NCBI RefSeq assembly: GCF_036327755.1
Contig: NZ_CP109596.1
Span: 6,944,001-7,008,000, forward strand
Reading direction: 5' to 3'
DNA: 64,000 nucleotides
DNA from: Nocardia sp. NBC_01503
GTDB taxonomy: Bacteria > Actinomycetota > Actinomycetes > Mycobacteriales > Mycobacteriaceae
How positions within the stretch are numbered: position 1 is the stretch's first letter; every line of letters starts with the position of its first letter. The notes below the pieces were generated by a model, which made no database searches, was not told the origin of the DNA, and was given only the letters and a program-made list of their open reading frames with translations. Position numbers and translations under genes: made by a program. Shown in pieces: positions 55,879 through 64,000 of the stretch.

Positions 55879-57444
55879 TTATCGAGTGGCCGGGGCGGGC
55901 TCGGAGAGTATCTGCACCCAGCGGTTGCGCAGTGCTTCGACGCGTGGGCGGTCGGGGGCGTGCCAGGAGACCGGGATCGTGAGGGAATGGAGCCGCTCTT
56001 CCAGGTCTTTCGCCAGGTGGGCGCGGCCGGTATCGCGCAGGTGCTGGGCGTATCGAACCGGGTCGTTGTAGTAGGTGGGGCCGGTTTGCAGGGTCGTCTG
56101 CATCGGATCCGGCAGTGCGCCGGGGTGTCCGGCGTAGGTGTTCCACCATTGGGCAAGGCGGGCGCGCATCGCGTCGGCGAGTTCGGGTTCGTCCGCGAGC
56201 AGGTCGCGGGTCAGGTGAGGGTCGGCGGTGACGTCGAATAGTTGCTCCCATTCGGCCCGGAAGCAGCCGGGGTGATAGGTGCGGATGTAGAGGTGGTCTC
56301 GGGTGCGGACCGCGCGTTGGTAGGTGTGCGCACCGTGGCCGAAGACCAGGTAGTCGCGCGAGTCGATGGTGTTGCCGCGCAGGGCTTCCGCGAAGGACTC
56401 CCCCTGCCAGCCCGCCGGGATGCGCAGGCCCAGCAGATCGCACAGGGTGGGTGCGAGGTCGATGTTGTAGAGCAGGGCGTCATTGCGGCGCTGCTCTGCG
56501 CTCAGGTCATCGGTGAGGCCCGGCCAGTAGACGACCAGCGGTAGTCGATGGGTCGGTTCGTTGGCCAGGCCGTGTTCGGCGTAGGAACCGTTCTCGCCGA
56601 AGGATTCTCCGTGATCGGCGCTGACGATGACCGCCGTGTCCTCGGCGATGCCGAGCTCCTGCAGCGCCGCCATGAGTTGGCCGAAATGGTTGTCCCAGTA
56701 TGCGATCGAGCCGTCGAACCCGTTGATCAGGTGCTCGAAGTCCGCGCGTGAGGTGATCGCGTCGGGCATATTGTGCGGGACCGGAGAACCGCCGTCCCCG
56801 CCCAGGGAGTAATTGAGGTCCAGGGCACTGCGTGGCCCGTAGATTTCCGCGTGCGCCGCAATGGTTTCCGCGTCGGGCCAGGCTTGTACCGGCCCGGAGT
56901 CGGCCATCTTCTCGGTCCACTCGACCGGCTGGGTGTAATTGGTGTGCGGCTCCCAGTAGGTCAAGTGCAGATACCAGTTGTCTTCGTCGGCATGGCGGCG
57001 AATCCAGTCGATCGCCGCGCGATTGACGTCGGCGGCGTCCTCATCGCCCCAATTGCTGGTCGCGCGAATGGATTCGCGGAAATTGGCGTGAAAGTAGTAG
57101 GCGCGATGGCGTTCGGCGAAGACCGAAACCTGCGCGGTGTAGTAGCCGCCGAACTGGAGCGCCTGGCCCAGCATCGGGCGATCGGGTTCGGGGGCGTGCC
57201 CCGCGTCCAGGCGGAACTGGGCCGCCTGGCCGAAATGGCCGATGACACCGTTGGTGATACCGAACTGCCCGCTGGTCAGCGCCGTCCGCGAGGGCATACA
57301 TGGCGAATCGGAGCAGTAGTAGCGGTCGAAGACCACCGACTTGTCCGCCAGGCGTTGCAGATTCGGCGTTGTCGGCCGGTGGTAGCCGTACGGGGTGGTG
57401 TGATCGGCGCGAAGGGTGTCGACGTCGACATAGATAATGCGCAT
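55879..57444 (-). CDS. type I sulfatase (Cys-type)
   Basis: The 521-aa protein starts directly with the metal-binding strand MRIIYVDVDTLRADH. The active-site motif is CMPSR with Cys49, the residue converted to formylglycine, followed by TALTSG. VSADHGESFGE supplies further metal ligands. It hydrolyses a sulphate ester. There is no signal peptide, so it is cytosolic. A second sulfatase, their maturase and a PadR regulator are nearby. ATG 57444 lies 106 bases downstream of the PadR gene on the same strand. Confidence 0.92.
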   Translation of the reverse strand: MRIIYVDVDTLRADHTTPYGYHRPTTPNLQRLADKSVVFDRYYCSDSPCMPSRTALTSGQFGITNGVIGHFGQAAQFRLDAGHAPEPDRPMLGQALQFGGYYTAQVSVFAERHRAYYFHANFRESIRATSNWGDEDAADVNRAAIDWIRRHADEDNWYLHLTYWEPHTNYTQPVEWTEKMADSGPVQAWPDAETIAAHAEIYGPRSALDLNYSLGGDGGSPVPHNMPDAITSRADFEHLINGFDGSIAYWDNHFGQLMAALQELGIAEDTAVIVSADHGESFGENGSYAEHGLANEPTHRLPLVVYWPGLTDDLSAEQRRNDALLYNIDLAPTLCDLLGLRIPAGWQGESFAEALRGNTIDSRDYLVFGHGAHTYQRAVRTRDHLYIRTYHPGCFRAEWEQLFDVTADPHLTRDLLADEPELADAMRARLAQWWNTYAGHPGALPDPMQTTLQTGPTYYNDPVRYAQHLRDTGRAHLAKDLEERLHSLTIPVSWHAPDRPRVEALRNRWVQILSEPAPATR

Positions 57445-57550
57445 GGCAAAACTCCCGAGGGTGCGGTGAGGTTGATATGGAGCGCCCGCGGGTCGGGGGC
57501 GGTTCAAAGGGTGGTGCGCGCTTCGAGCCGCTGCGGTAGAGCGCGGCGGA

Positions 57551-58117
57551 TCAGTGCGCGCCGCCCCTTTCCAAGCGAGCGAGGGTGAGCTGTAGCCAGG
57601 CGATGTAGGCGGCGGTGGAGGCGTAGCCGTGCTCATGGCCCATGATGTGAATTTGACGCGCCCACTCCGGATCCAGGTCCGGAATCTGCGCTTCGTACCC
57701 GGTCGGACTCGGCGCCTCGGCGGTGAGATTGTCGTGCTTCAGGCGGTATTCGAGTTCGGTGCGGACGATATCGATCGCGATCTCGCGATCCAATTGCCCG
57801 GCGAAGTAGAAGCGCAGCTTGAAATCCGGATCCATCGGCCGGGGTGACGGCTCGAAGGGCGAGCGCGCCCACTCCAGCAGCGCGGCGCGCCCGGCCTCGG
57901 TCAGCGAGTAGACCTTCGCGTCGGGACGACCCTCGCGCGGATCGACCTCGAACTCGACCAGTCCGCGGTCCACGAGCACGCCGAGGCGGCGGTAGATCTG
58001 CGGCAGCTGAACGCCGTAGCCGATATAGCGGCCCGAGCCCTCCATCCAGCGGCGCAGGTCGTAGCCGGAGTAGCGGCCCAGCGCGAGCGCGCCGAGGATC
58101 ACGTAGTCGAGCTGCAT
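57551..58117 (-). CDS. PadR-family regulator of the sulfatase module
   Basis: The 188-aa protein has a PadR winged helix (LDYVILGALALGRYSGYDLR, then YGVQLPQIYRRLGVLVDRGL and the wing PDAKVYSLTEAG) and the PadR C-terminal helical domain. GGAGA precedes ATG 58117. A palindrome overlaps the leader, so autorepression is likely. The same palindrome occurs upstream of sulfatase 2. Inducer unknown, possibly a sulphated metabolite. Confidence 0.88.
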   Translation of the reverse strand: MQLDYVILGALALGRYSGYDLRRWMEGSGRYIGYGVQLPQIYRRLGVLVDRGLVEFEVDPREGRPDAKVYSLTEAGRAALLEWARSPFEPSPRPMDPDFKLRFYFAGQLDREIAIDIVRTELEYRLKHDNLTAEAPSPTGYEAQIPDLDPEWARQIHIMGHEHGYASTAAYIAWLQLTLARLERGGAH

Positions 58118-58126
58118 TGGTCTCCT

Positions 58127-58142
58127 ATGTTCCTAGGAACTT
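58127..58142. promoter_or_regulatory. PadR-type operator at the PadR gene
   Basis: ATGTTCCTAGGAACTT contains the perfect 12-bp palindrome GTTCCTAGGAAC and lies 10-25 bases upstream of the PadR ATG. It matches the site at 61948-61963 in 13 of 16 positions. Confidence 0.65.
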
Positions 58143-58181
58143 AATAACGAGAATCGCATCGGCGGTTCCGCGTGTCAAGGG

Positions 58182-59159
58182 TCAAGACGGTTCCGCAGCC
58201 GAAACCGCGCATCGGAAACCGGTGTGCGCACTCGAACTGTCGGGGGTATTGGCCGAACGAGCCGATACCCGGTAGCGGAAACAGTACGAGTCGTGGCACA
58301 TATGCGAACCGCCGCGGATCAGCTTGGCCTCCCCCGCGGGCGGGCCCGCGGGGTTGATCGCCAGGTCCGCACCGTGACCGGTCCCCCACCAGTCCGCACA
58401 CCACTCCCACACATTGCCGGTCATGTTGTACAGGCCGAATCCATTGGGCGCGAAGGCATCCACCGGGGCGGTGCCCCGGTATCCGTCGGCGGCGGTGTTC
58501 TTGGAGGGAAAACTGCCACGCCAGATATTGCACCGGTACGCACCGCCCGGGTCGAGCTCATCGCCCCAGGGGTAGCGCGCCCCGGCCAGGCCACCGCGCG
58601 CCGCGTACTCCCACTCCGCTTCCGTCGGAAGCCTTTTGCCCGCCCACGCACAGTAGGCGTGGGCGTCGTTCCAGGACACGTGCACGACCGGATGATCGGC
58701 ACGCCCGTCCAATGCGCTGCCCGGCCCCTCCGGGTGATCCCAGACCGCACCCTCGACCGCACACCACCACGGGGTGCGTTCGGGCCGCTGCGAGCGGCGG
58801 CGGACATCGGCGGGCAGGAAACCCGCGAAAACGTATGACCAGCCCAGACGCTCGGCCTCGGTGCGGTATCCGGTGGCCGCGACGAAGGCCGCGAACCGCC
58901 GATTGTCGACCGCGCGGGCATCGAGGTGGAACGGATCCAGCCGGACGGGGCGGACCGGCCCCTCACCATCGGATCGATACCCGTCATCGTGTGCGTTGCC
59001 CATCAGGAATTCACCGCCCGACAGGGCGACCATGCCGTCGAGATCGGCGACCGCGGCACCGGGCGTCGATGGCGCGACAGGCAGGAGCATGTCCGCTGCC
59101 GGTGTATCGGCTGCCGCGCGCCGGGGCGCACAGCAGCTCGGCGACTGCACTGGGTCCAC
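58182..59159 (-). CDS. formylglycine-generating enzyme (sulfatase maturase)
   Basis: The 325-aa protein is an FGE-sulfatase (SUMF1) domain protein. It oxidises the sulfatase active-site cysteine to formylglycine, aerobically and with copper. It shows GGEFLMGN at the domain start, HVSWNDAHAYCAWAGKRLPT, EWEYAARGG, NMTGNVWEWCADW and the copper cysteines Cys288 and Cys293 in GGSHMCHDSYCFRYR. The N-terminus is a disordered extension. GTG 59159 is the start. Its presence next to two Cys-type sulfatases shows they are its clients. Confidence 0.93.
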   Translation of the reverse strand: MDPVQSPSCCAPRRAAADTPAADMLLPVAPSTPGAAVADLDGMVALSGGEFLMGNAHDDGYRSDGEGPVRPVRLDPFHLDARAVDNRRFAAFVAATGYRTEAERLGWSYVFAGFLPADVRRRSQRPERTPWWCAVEGAVWDHPEGPGSALDGRADHPVVHVSWNDAHAYCAWAGKRLPTEAEWEYAARGGLAGARYPWGDELDPGGAYRCNIWRGSFPSKNTAADGYRGTAPVDAFAPNGFGLYNMTGNVWEWCADWWGTGHGADLAINPAGPPAGEAKLIRGGSHMCHDSYCFRYRVSARSANTPDSSSAHTGFRCAVSAAEPS

Positions 59160-59267
59160 TGTTACCGCCGTTCCCTTTCGATCGTGCTGTTATATTCTAA
59201 TGTACATAGGTGGCGCGTACGAACCGCTCGGACGCGGCTGCCGGAGCCCGATCTGAAGGTAACCCTG

Positions 59268-59630
59268 GTGGTATCGCACAATCCCAATCCGAGCCCGACC
59301 GCGCCGGAACCGATCGACTACCGATTCACCCTCGCCAACGAACGCACCTTCCTCGCCTGGATCCGAACCTCGCTCGGATTGCTCGCGGGCGCGGTCGCGG
59401 TGCACTCGCTCATCGAGCCGATCGGCGGCGGGCCCATGCTGCGGCTCGCGGTCCTGGTGTGCGTCGCACTCGCCTTGACGCTCTCGCTCGGCGCGTACCG
59501 GCGGTGGCGCATGGTCGAGCGGGCGATGCGCGCCGGACGGGAACTGCCCGGCCCCGGGTCGGTACCCGTACTCGCGGCCGGAACCGCCGTCATCGCCGCC
59601 CTGTCGGCGGCCGCCGTCGTGCTGTGGTGA
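59268..59630 (+). CDS. DUF202/YidH-family membrane protein
   Basis: The 120-aa protein has the DUF202 start DYRFTLANERTFLAWIRTSL and three membrane helices (about 30-50, 62-82 and 98-119). The function of DUF202 proteins is not established. GTG 59268 follows GAAGG; the upstream frame is not coding. The second DUF202 gene follows after 76 bases, the usual tandem arrangement. It is divergent from the maturase gene. Confidence 0.8.
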   Translation: MVSHNPNPSPTAPEPIDYRFTLANERTFLAWIRTSLGLLAGAVAVHSLIEPIGGGPMLRLAVLVCVALALTLSLGAYRRWRMVERAMRAGRELPGPGSVPVLAAGTAVIAALSAAAVVLW

Positions 59631-59706
59631 ATTCCCTTGGACCGAGCCGGATTCGATGCGCGGCGCGAGTCGATGCCGCGCGCGATCCACTGACGGGCGG
59701 GCATCG

Positions 59707-60042
59707 ATGATCATGGAATCGCCCACGGCGACGCGGGACAGCGGACTCGCCACCGAACGCACCGCCCTGGCATGGCGACGCACCATCGCTTCGCTGTGCA
59801 CCGCGACGCTCCTGCTCGCCCACCAAGCCGTCGTGACGCACTCACTGGGAAACACCGCAGCCGTATCGGCCGCGATGGTCGCCCTCCTCGTGGTCTGGGT
59901 CATCGGCCATAAGCGCAATCGGCACTTGCGGGCCGGGCACACCGCGCCCCCCGCGACCGCGATCGTGGCCACCGTTTGCGCGGTGGCCACGGTCGCGACG
60001 GTCATTGCCGTGACGCTGTCGATGTCGTTACTTCGCTGGTGA
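59707..60042 (+). CDS. DUF202-family membrane protein (second copy)
   Basis: The 111-aa protein has GLATERTALAWRRTIASL, the DUF202 signature, and three helices. ATG 59707 begins MIMESP. It overlaps the end of sulfatase 2, which is convergent, by 41 bases. Function unknown; the two DUF202 proteins may form a complex in the membrane. Confidence 0.8.
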   Translation: MIMESPTATRDSGLATERTALAWRRTIASLCTATLLLAHQAVVTHSLGNTAAVSAAMVALLVVWVIGHKRNRHLRAGHTAPPATAIVATVCAVATVATVIAVTLSMSLLRW

Positions 60043-61804
60043 GAGCGGCCAATTCGTCCGCGATCGCATGCAGTTTCGCCACCGGGACGGCCCCGCGCGC
60101 CACCGCCGCGATATCGAGCAGACCGGCCTGACCGATCATCTGCAGTACCTCGGTATCGCCCAGAATCGGCAGATGCCGGTGCAGTACCGCGCCGATCACC
60201 GGATCGGCGAGCAGTGCGCGCACCGGACTCAGCAGCGCCGCGCCACCGCCCGCGAAGTCCTCGGGCTTGGGTAGCGGCTCGATATTCTGCAGCGACATCG
60301 CGCGCTGCGCACCCACCAGCAGGTGCGCTGCGGTGACCGGTCCGTCCACGGGTAGTCCGAGGCGCTCGAATTGGCTTGCGGGCGCGTCGTTCTCGCGCAT
60401 GAGGTCGACCATCAGCCCGGCCATGCGCAGCTCGACCGCATCGTCCTGGATCGGGTCCAGTTGTTCGGGATCGACCGAGAGATCGAACAGCAGGCTGCCG
60501 AACTGATAGGAGTTCAACAGCGTACGACCGGAGATACGCAGTGTCCGAACACCTTTGGTGAAGCTGAACGGCTCCGCCAGCGTCAGATCGGCGAGTTCGT
60601 CGACGCCGAAGCGAGTACGCATATGGGTCGGCATGAGGGTGAATTCCTCGAGCGGCTGATTCTCCGCCGAAACCGGTGCGCGCATATAGACATAGCGGCC
60701 GTCTGTGATATTGACGTGCCCACCGTGGATCCCGAACAGCCCGGCCTCCCGGGCGTGGGTGTCCGCGGCGACCGGCAGCGGCTCGCCTCGCATATCGCCG
60801 GTGCGCTCGACCCCGAAGAATTCCAGCAGTGTCGGCGCCAGATCGATTGTCTGCACCAATGATTCGCGACGCTGCCCGGCCGCATCGGCGGCCCGGGGAT
60901 CCCACACGAACAGCGGCAGGTGAACCAGTTCGTTGTACCAGGGCATCACCGATTTGCCCCACCAACTCTTCTCACCCAACAGCAACCCGTGATCGGTGTT
61001 CACGATCAGCATGGTGTCCTGCCACATATCGTGCTCATCCATGAGGTCCAGGACGCGGCCCAGCGAGTGATCGCACATCGACAACAGCGCGGCGTATTCG
61101 AAGCGCGCGTGCTGGGTCTGCTCCGGCGTTTCGGTCACCCGCTTGTAGTCCGGCCAGTCGAAATGCGGGCCGTCGTAGTCGTGCGGATACAGGTCCTTGT
61201 ACTGCTTGTGGCTGTAGAACGGTTCGTGCGGATCGAAGGTCTCGATCTGTACGAACCAGCGGTCCTGGCCCGAATTCGTTTGCAGGAACTCGATTCCCGC
61301 GTCGAAGGTCAGGGTCTGCGGATGCCTGGCCTCGGTGTCCATGTACTGCCGGTTCACCCAGTCCTGCCGATAGCTGGTGTGCCGCATCCGCTTGAGATCC
61401 TCCGGAATCTCCGGATCGGCGACCTGCCCCTTCCACGGATCACCCTCCTGACCGCGGAAGAACTCCCAACTGTTGTAGCGGCCGTGATAGGTCGCGCCGC
61501 CGTCCTCCCAGTAGTGCGGGTGATCGCTGGCCAGATGGGTATAGACGCCCGCCTGCTTCAACATCTCGGGCATGGAGTCGTCGAAGGGTTCCAGCGGCCC
61601 CCAGCTGCGATGCAGGAAATTGTGCCTGCCGGTGTGGATTTCGCGGCGCGCGGGCATACACGGCATCGATCCGGCCCAGCAGTTGTCGAAGGTGGCGGTG
61701 CGTTCGGCGAGCCGTGCGAAGTTCGGAGCGTGCGTCCAGTCACCGCCGTAGGGCGGCAGCAGATGCCTGTTCAAGCTGTCGAACATCACCATGATCGCTC
61801 GCAT
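60002..61804 (-). CDS. type I sulfatase (Cys-type), second copy
   Basis: The 600-aa protein starts MRAIMVMFDSLNRHLLPPYG, the metal-binding strand. It carries CMPAR with Cys49 as the formylglycine precursor, followed by REIHTGR. IVNTDHGLLLGEKSWWGK provides later metal and sulphate contacts. A helical C-terminal region of about 120 residues extends beyond the sulfatase core. Length differs from sulfatase 1, so the substrate probably differs. ATG 61804 has GAAGGG upstream. A PadR-type palindrome lies about 150 bases before it. Confidence 0.92.
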   Translation of the reverse strand: MRAIMVMFDSLNRHLLPPYGGDWTHAPNFARLAERTATFDNCWAGSMPCMPARREIHTGRHNFLHRSWGPLEPFDDSMPEMLKQAGVYTHLASDHPHYWEDGGATYHGRYNSWEFFRGQEGDPWKGQVADPEIPEDLKRMRHTSYRQDWVNRQYMDTEARHPQTLTFDAGIEFLQTNSGQDRWFVQIETFDPHEPFYSHKQYKDLYPHDYDGPHFDWPDYKRVTETPEQTQHARFEYAALLSMCDHSLGRVLDLMDEHDMWQDTMLIVNTDHGLLLGEKSWWGKSVMPWYNELVHLPLFVWDPRAADAAGQRRESLVQTIDLAPTLLEFFGVERTGDMRGEPLPVAADTHAREAGLFGIHGGHVNITDGRYVYMRAPVSAENQPLEEFTLMPTHMRTRFGVDELADLTLAEPFSFTKGVRTLRISGRTLLNSYQFGSLLFDLSVDPEQLDPIQDDAVELRMAGLMVDLMRENDAPASQFERLGLPVDGPVTAAHLLVGAQRAMSLQNIEPLPKPEDFAGGGAALLSPVRALLADPVIGAVLHRHLPILGDTEVLQMIGQAGLLDIAAVARGAVPVAKLHAIADELAALTSEVTTSTASRQ

Positions 61805-61946
61805 GGACTATCCCTTCGGGTCGAGCACTGCGCACCGGCAGGCCGCAAGTATCTTCTTGTGCATATATGTGAGTGTGCAGCGACTTCAATTCAGCTGCGG
61901 ACAGACCTTTTTAACACGACTTGGCATCAGCGGAAACCGGTTCACC

Positions 61947-61964
61947 TAAGTTCTTAAGAACTTA
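61947..61964. promoter_or_regulatory. PadR-type operator upstream of sulfatase 2
   Basis: TAAGTTCTTAAGAACTTA is a perfect 18-bp palindrome. Its last three bases are the reverse complement of the TAA stop of the Lrp gene. It matches the operator at the PadR gene and lies 143 bases upstream of the sulfatase start. Confidence 0.65.
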
Positions 61965-63002
61965 TGATTTATCCGCCGACCAGGTCTCGGGAGCCACCAT
62001 CGGAACCACCCCGACGGCACGGCCGTGCTCATCGAGGAGTCTGCCCATGCGTTTGACGTGCCGCAGGGACAGTGCCACATCCAGTATTTCCAGATCGTGG
62101 ACCTGATCGGCGAGCGAAGCCTCGAGGCGGTGGATATCCGCCGCCGACCGCAGCCACACCGACAGCAGCAGATTCGCCCGGCCGCCGGTCACCGAGGAAC
62201 ACGAACGAGTCTCGGGCAGTCGGGCCACCTGCGTGGCGACCCGATCCAGATCCGCGGGGCGCACCCGGCACCACAGTGATGCGCTGATCGGCCACCCCGA
62301 TACCGGCTGCGCCACCTCGCAGCGGGTGACGATGCGCCCACCGGCGAGCATGGCGTTCACCCGCCGGCGCGCGGTCGAGGTGCTGACACCGGCCGCGGCG
62401 CCCAGTTCGGTGAAACCGGCGCGAGCATCGAGTTCCAGTGCCGCGTAGAGCCTTTGGTCGACCTCACTGAGCGGGCCACCGCTTTTCGGCTCGGTCGCCG
62501 GTCGCGAGGCGAGAATACGATCACGCTGCCCGGCGTCCAAGGTCCGCAATCGCCACCGACTGCCCTCGGTGTAGACCGCCGTCAGCACATGGGTCCGGCA
62601 ATCACGAACGCCACGGATGGAACCCAGCGAGGTGAGCACATAGGACGACAATTCCGCCAGGTTCGGCGTGAAGACGGTGAGCGACAGATCGCCCTCGCCG
62701 GTGATGTGCTCGATGGTGGCCACCCGATGGTCCGCGCGCAGCGCCTCGGCCACCGCGCCCGCCTTGCCCGCCGCGCAGCGCACATAGATATTCGCGCCGA
62801 CCAGATCCCACTCCCACGGGGTGCCCGGATAGACCGAGGTCCACACCAGGCCGAGCGCGGTGAGCCGCTCCCATCGACGGGCCGCGGTGACCGGATCGAC
62901 GCCGAGCACGCCGCCGATCAGATTCCATGACGCGCGGGGGTTGAGCTGGATCGCATTGACCAATTGCAGCTCCAGCTCATCGAGAGTGAACGATTCCTGC
63001 AT
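61962..63002 (-). CDS. two-domain Lrp/AsnC-type regulator
   Basis: The 346-aa protein has two winged-helix/RAM modules: LQLVNAIQLNPRASWNLIGG with RRWERLTALGL, and GFTELGAAAGVSTSTARRR. It ends KRMGRLLDEHGRAVGVVP. It is a paralogue of the protein at 38461, sharing AARRWERL and the C-terminal block. It is divergent from an MFS gene, which it probably controls. ATG 63002 has AGGAG upstream; the longer open frame upstream is not family sequence. Confidence 0.86.
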   Translation of the reverse strand: MQESFTLDELELQLVNAIQLNPRASWNLIGGVLGVDPVTAARRWERLTALGLVWTSVYPGTPWEWDLVGANIYVRCAAGKAGAVAEALRADHRVATIEHITGEGDLSLTVFTPNLAELSSYVLTSLGSIRGVRDCRTHVLTAVYTEGSRWRLRTLDAGQRDRILASRPATEPKSGGPLSEVDQRLYAALELDARAGFTELGAAAGVSTSTARRRVNAMLAGGRIVTRCEVAQPVSGWPISASLWCRVRPADLDRVATQVARLPETRSCSSVTGGRANLLLSVWLRSAADIHRLEASLADQVHDLEILDVALSLRHVKRMGRLLDEHGRAVGVVPMVAPETWSADKS

Positions 63003-63128
63003 CAGTACTCCTGATATCGCCAATTTCATGTGCATCAAGCAGAACATTCGAAACTGAACGATAGCCTCCTCGCACCGTTGCGGCGGCCGGAACCACGGCC
63101 GCCAGCGGGCCGGAAGGAACCGAGGCAG

Positions 63129-64000
63129 ATGAGCGAACCAACCAGCACCGCAGCGCCCGCGCCGGGCGCTCGCCCCGAGCCGCGGGGCGGATTGCCGCGC
63201 CGCGAACTGGCCGCGGCCACCGTCGGCGGCATTGTCGAGTCGTTCGACTGGACCGTCTATGTGGTCTTCGCATCGTTCTTCACCGCCGATCTCTTCGGCT
63301 CCGATTCGCTCGGTGCGAGCATCGTCGCCTATGGCGGTTTCGCGGTCGGCTTCGTGGCCCGCCCGATCGGCAGTGTGTGCTTCGGCCGCGTAAGCGATTC
63401 CCGCGGAAGGCGTTTCAACCTGCTGCTGTGCATGTCGATCATCTCGGTGGCGAGTATCGCCATCGCACTGCTGCCCACGGCGGCGACGATCGGCGTCTGG
63501 TCGGCGGTGGCGCTGGTCGCACTGCGCATCGTGCAGGGCCTGGCCTACGGCGGTGAGGGTCCGACCGTCGCCGCGTACGTCGCCGAGACCGCACCGCGCC
63601 GGCATCGATTCCTGTTCAGCGCGATCTCCTACGGCGGCATCATGATCGGCTCGATGCTGGTCTTCCTCACCGTCGCGATCTTGAACGCGACGATCGGCGA
63701 GCAGGCGCTGCGGGCGGGCGGCTGGCGGTGGGGTTTCGTCGCCGGTGGGCTGCTCGGCGTGCTGGCCCTGTGGATTCGGGCCTACGCACCGGAGAGCGGC
63801 GAGTTCGAGGGCGACCGCGCGAGCGATGCGACACGCTCACCGGCGATCGCCACGGTGTTCCGCGAGCATCGCCGAGCGCTGCTGACGATCTTCCTGTTCA
63901 CCCTCGGCGGCACCGTGACCTATTACTTCGCACTGGTCTATCTGCCGAAGTTCGCCGCGGCGGCGGGTGTGGCCGATACCGCGTCGGCGACCTCGTTCAT
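63129..64000 (+). CDS. MFS transporter, metabolite:H+ symporter type (truncated by window)
   Basis: The gene is open from ATG 63129 to the window edge (290 codons). It starts with a polar leader, then LAAATVGGIVESFDWTVYVV, a helix 1 typical of the MHS subgroup. The signature loop is RPIGSVCFGRVSDSRGRRF, and EGPTVAAYVAE follows in helix 5. About eight helices are inside the window. Such carriers import organic acids or amino-acid-like metabolites. AAGGAA precedes the start. Divergent from the two-domain Lrp regulator. Confidence 0.88.
   Translation, partial: MSEPTSTAAPAPGARPEPRGGLPRRELAAATVGGIVESFDWTVYVVFASFFTADLFGSDSLGASIVAYGGFAVGFVARPIGSVCFGRVSDSRGRRFNLLLCMSIISVASIAIALLPTAATIGVWSAVALVALRIVQGLAYGGEGPTVAAYVAETAPRRHRFLFSAISYGGIMIGSMLVFLTVAILNATIGEQALRAGGWRWGFVAGGLLGVLALWIRAYAPESGEFEGDRASDATRSPAIATVFREHRRALLTIFLFTLGGTVTYYFALVYLPKFAAAAGVADTASATSF

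Noticed and set aside
55767..55982. Plus-strand frame containing MAKWDRLRDLVIEWPG
   Set aside because: Slight likeness to MmcQ/YjbR starts, but it runs antisense into the sulfatase C-terminus and degrades quickly.
59200..59207. ATGTACAT palindrome between the maturase and DUF202 genes as a third PadR site
   Set aside because: Only eight bases, not matching the GTTCYTARGAAC core of the two stronger sites.
59190..60965. 591-codon minus-strand frame over DUF202 and sulfatase 2
   Set aside because: Overlaps three supported genes and is extremely Arg/Gly-rich; no start signal.

Overview
The window is high-GC DNA with many GTG and TTG starts. It carries F420-type PPOX proteins, a GAP-family membrane protein, a fused cobIJ, an actinomycete-type DUF574 methyltransferase and a two-gene cobN/cobG-H-IJ-K arrangement. 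This points to an actinomycete of the mycolic-acid group, most likely Nocardia; that genus call is an inference from gene content and base composition. No tRNA, rRNA, CRISPR array, intact insertion sequence or phage gene was seen. Three short decayed gene tails (7.4, 25.8 and 41.2 kb) indicate past gene loss.

Layout. 0-7.4 kb: mixed metabolic genes (GAP membrane protein, two methyltransferases, a secreted GH1 glycosidase, two NAD(P)-binding reductases, a GNAT) and an unannotated-looking 38-aa gene with a very strong ribosome binding site. 7.7-11.5 kb: an HtrA-like protease, a divergent XRE regulator/methionine aminopeptidase pair sharing two palindromic operators, a TetR regulator and two tail-to-tail PPOX paralogues. 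12.5-23.7 kb: the cobalamin locus, with cobN on the minus strand behind a B12 riboswitch, cobG, then a DDAH-like hydrolase and its Lrp regulator, then cobH-cobIJ, a PadR regulator and cobK. 24-31.5 kb: a DUF574 methyltransferase, a hydrolase-SDR fusion, and two cytochrome P450-like proteins that lack the ExxR arginine. 31.8-35.4 kb: an amidase, then gcvH-sdaA behind a tandem glycine riboswitch. 37-41 kb: MFS transporter, two-domain Lrp regulator and a second amidase.

43-55.5 kb looks like a glycoside/ester utilisation island: two TetR regulators with the same recognition-helix sequence, secreted and cytosolic GH1 enzymes, a sucrose-symporter-like MFS, an SDR, a secreted SGNH esterase, a secreted lipase, and an MFS-GH3 operon. 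A shared 20-bp site recurs before five transcription units of this island. 55.9-62 kb is a sulfatase module: two cysteine-type sulfatases, their formylglycine-generating enzyme, a PadR regulator and two DUF202 membrane proteins. A PadR-like palindrome occurs both at the PadR gene and upstream of the second sulfatase. The window ends with another two-domain Lrp/MFS divergent pair, the MFS being cut by the window edge.

The most distinctive element is a family of six secreted proteins. Each has a signal peptide, a beta-rich domain and a glycine-zipper hydrophobic tail. Two copies are single genes (11.7 and 23.7 kb). Four form two copies of the same two-gene operon (A then B; 35.6-37.1 kb and 41.5-43.0 kb). 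I do not know their function; a two-subunit envelope pore or membrane-active complex is the working hypothesis.
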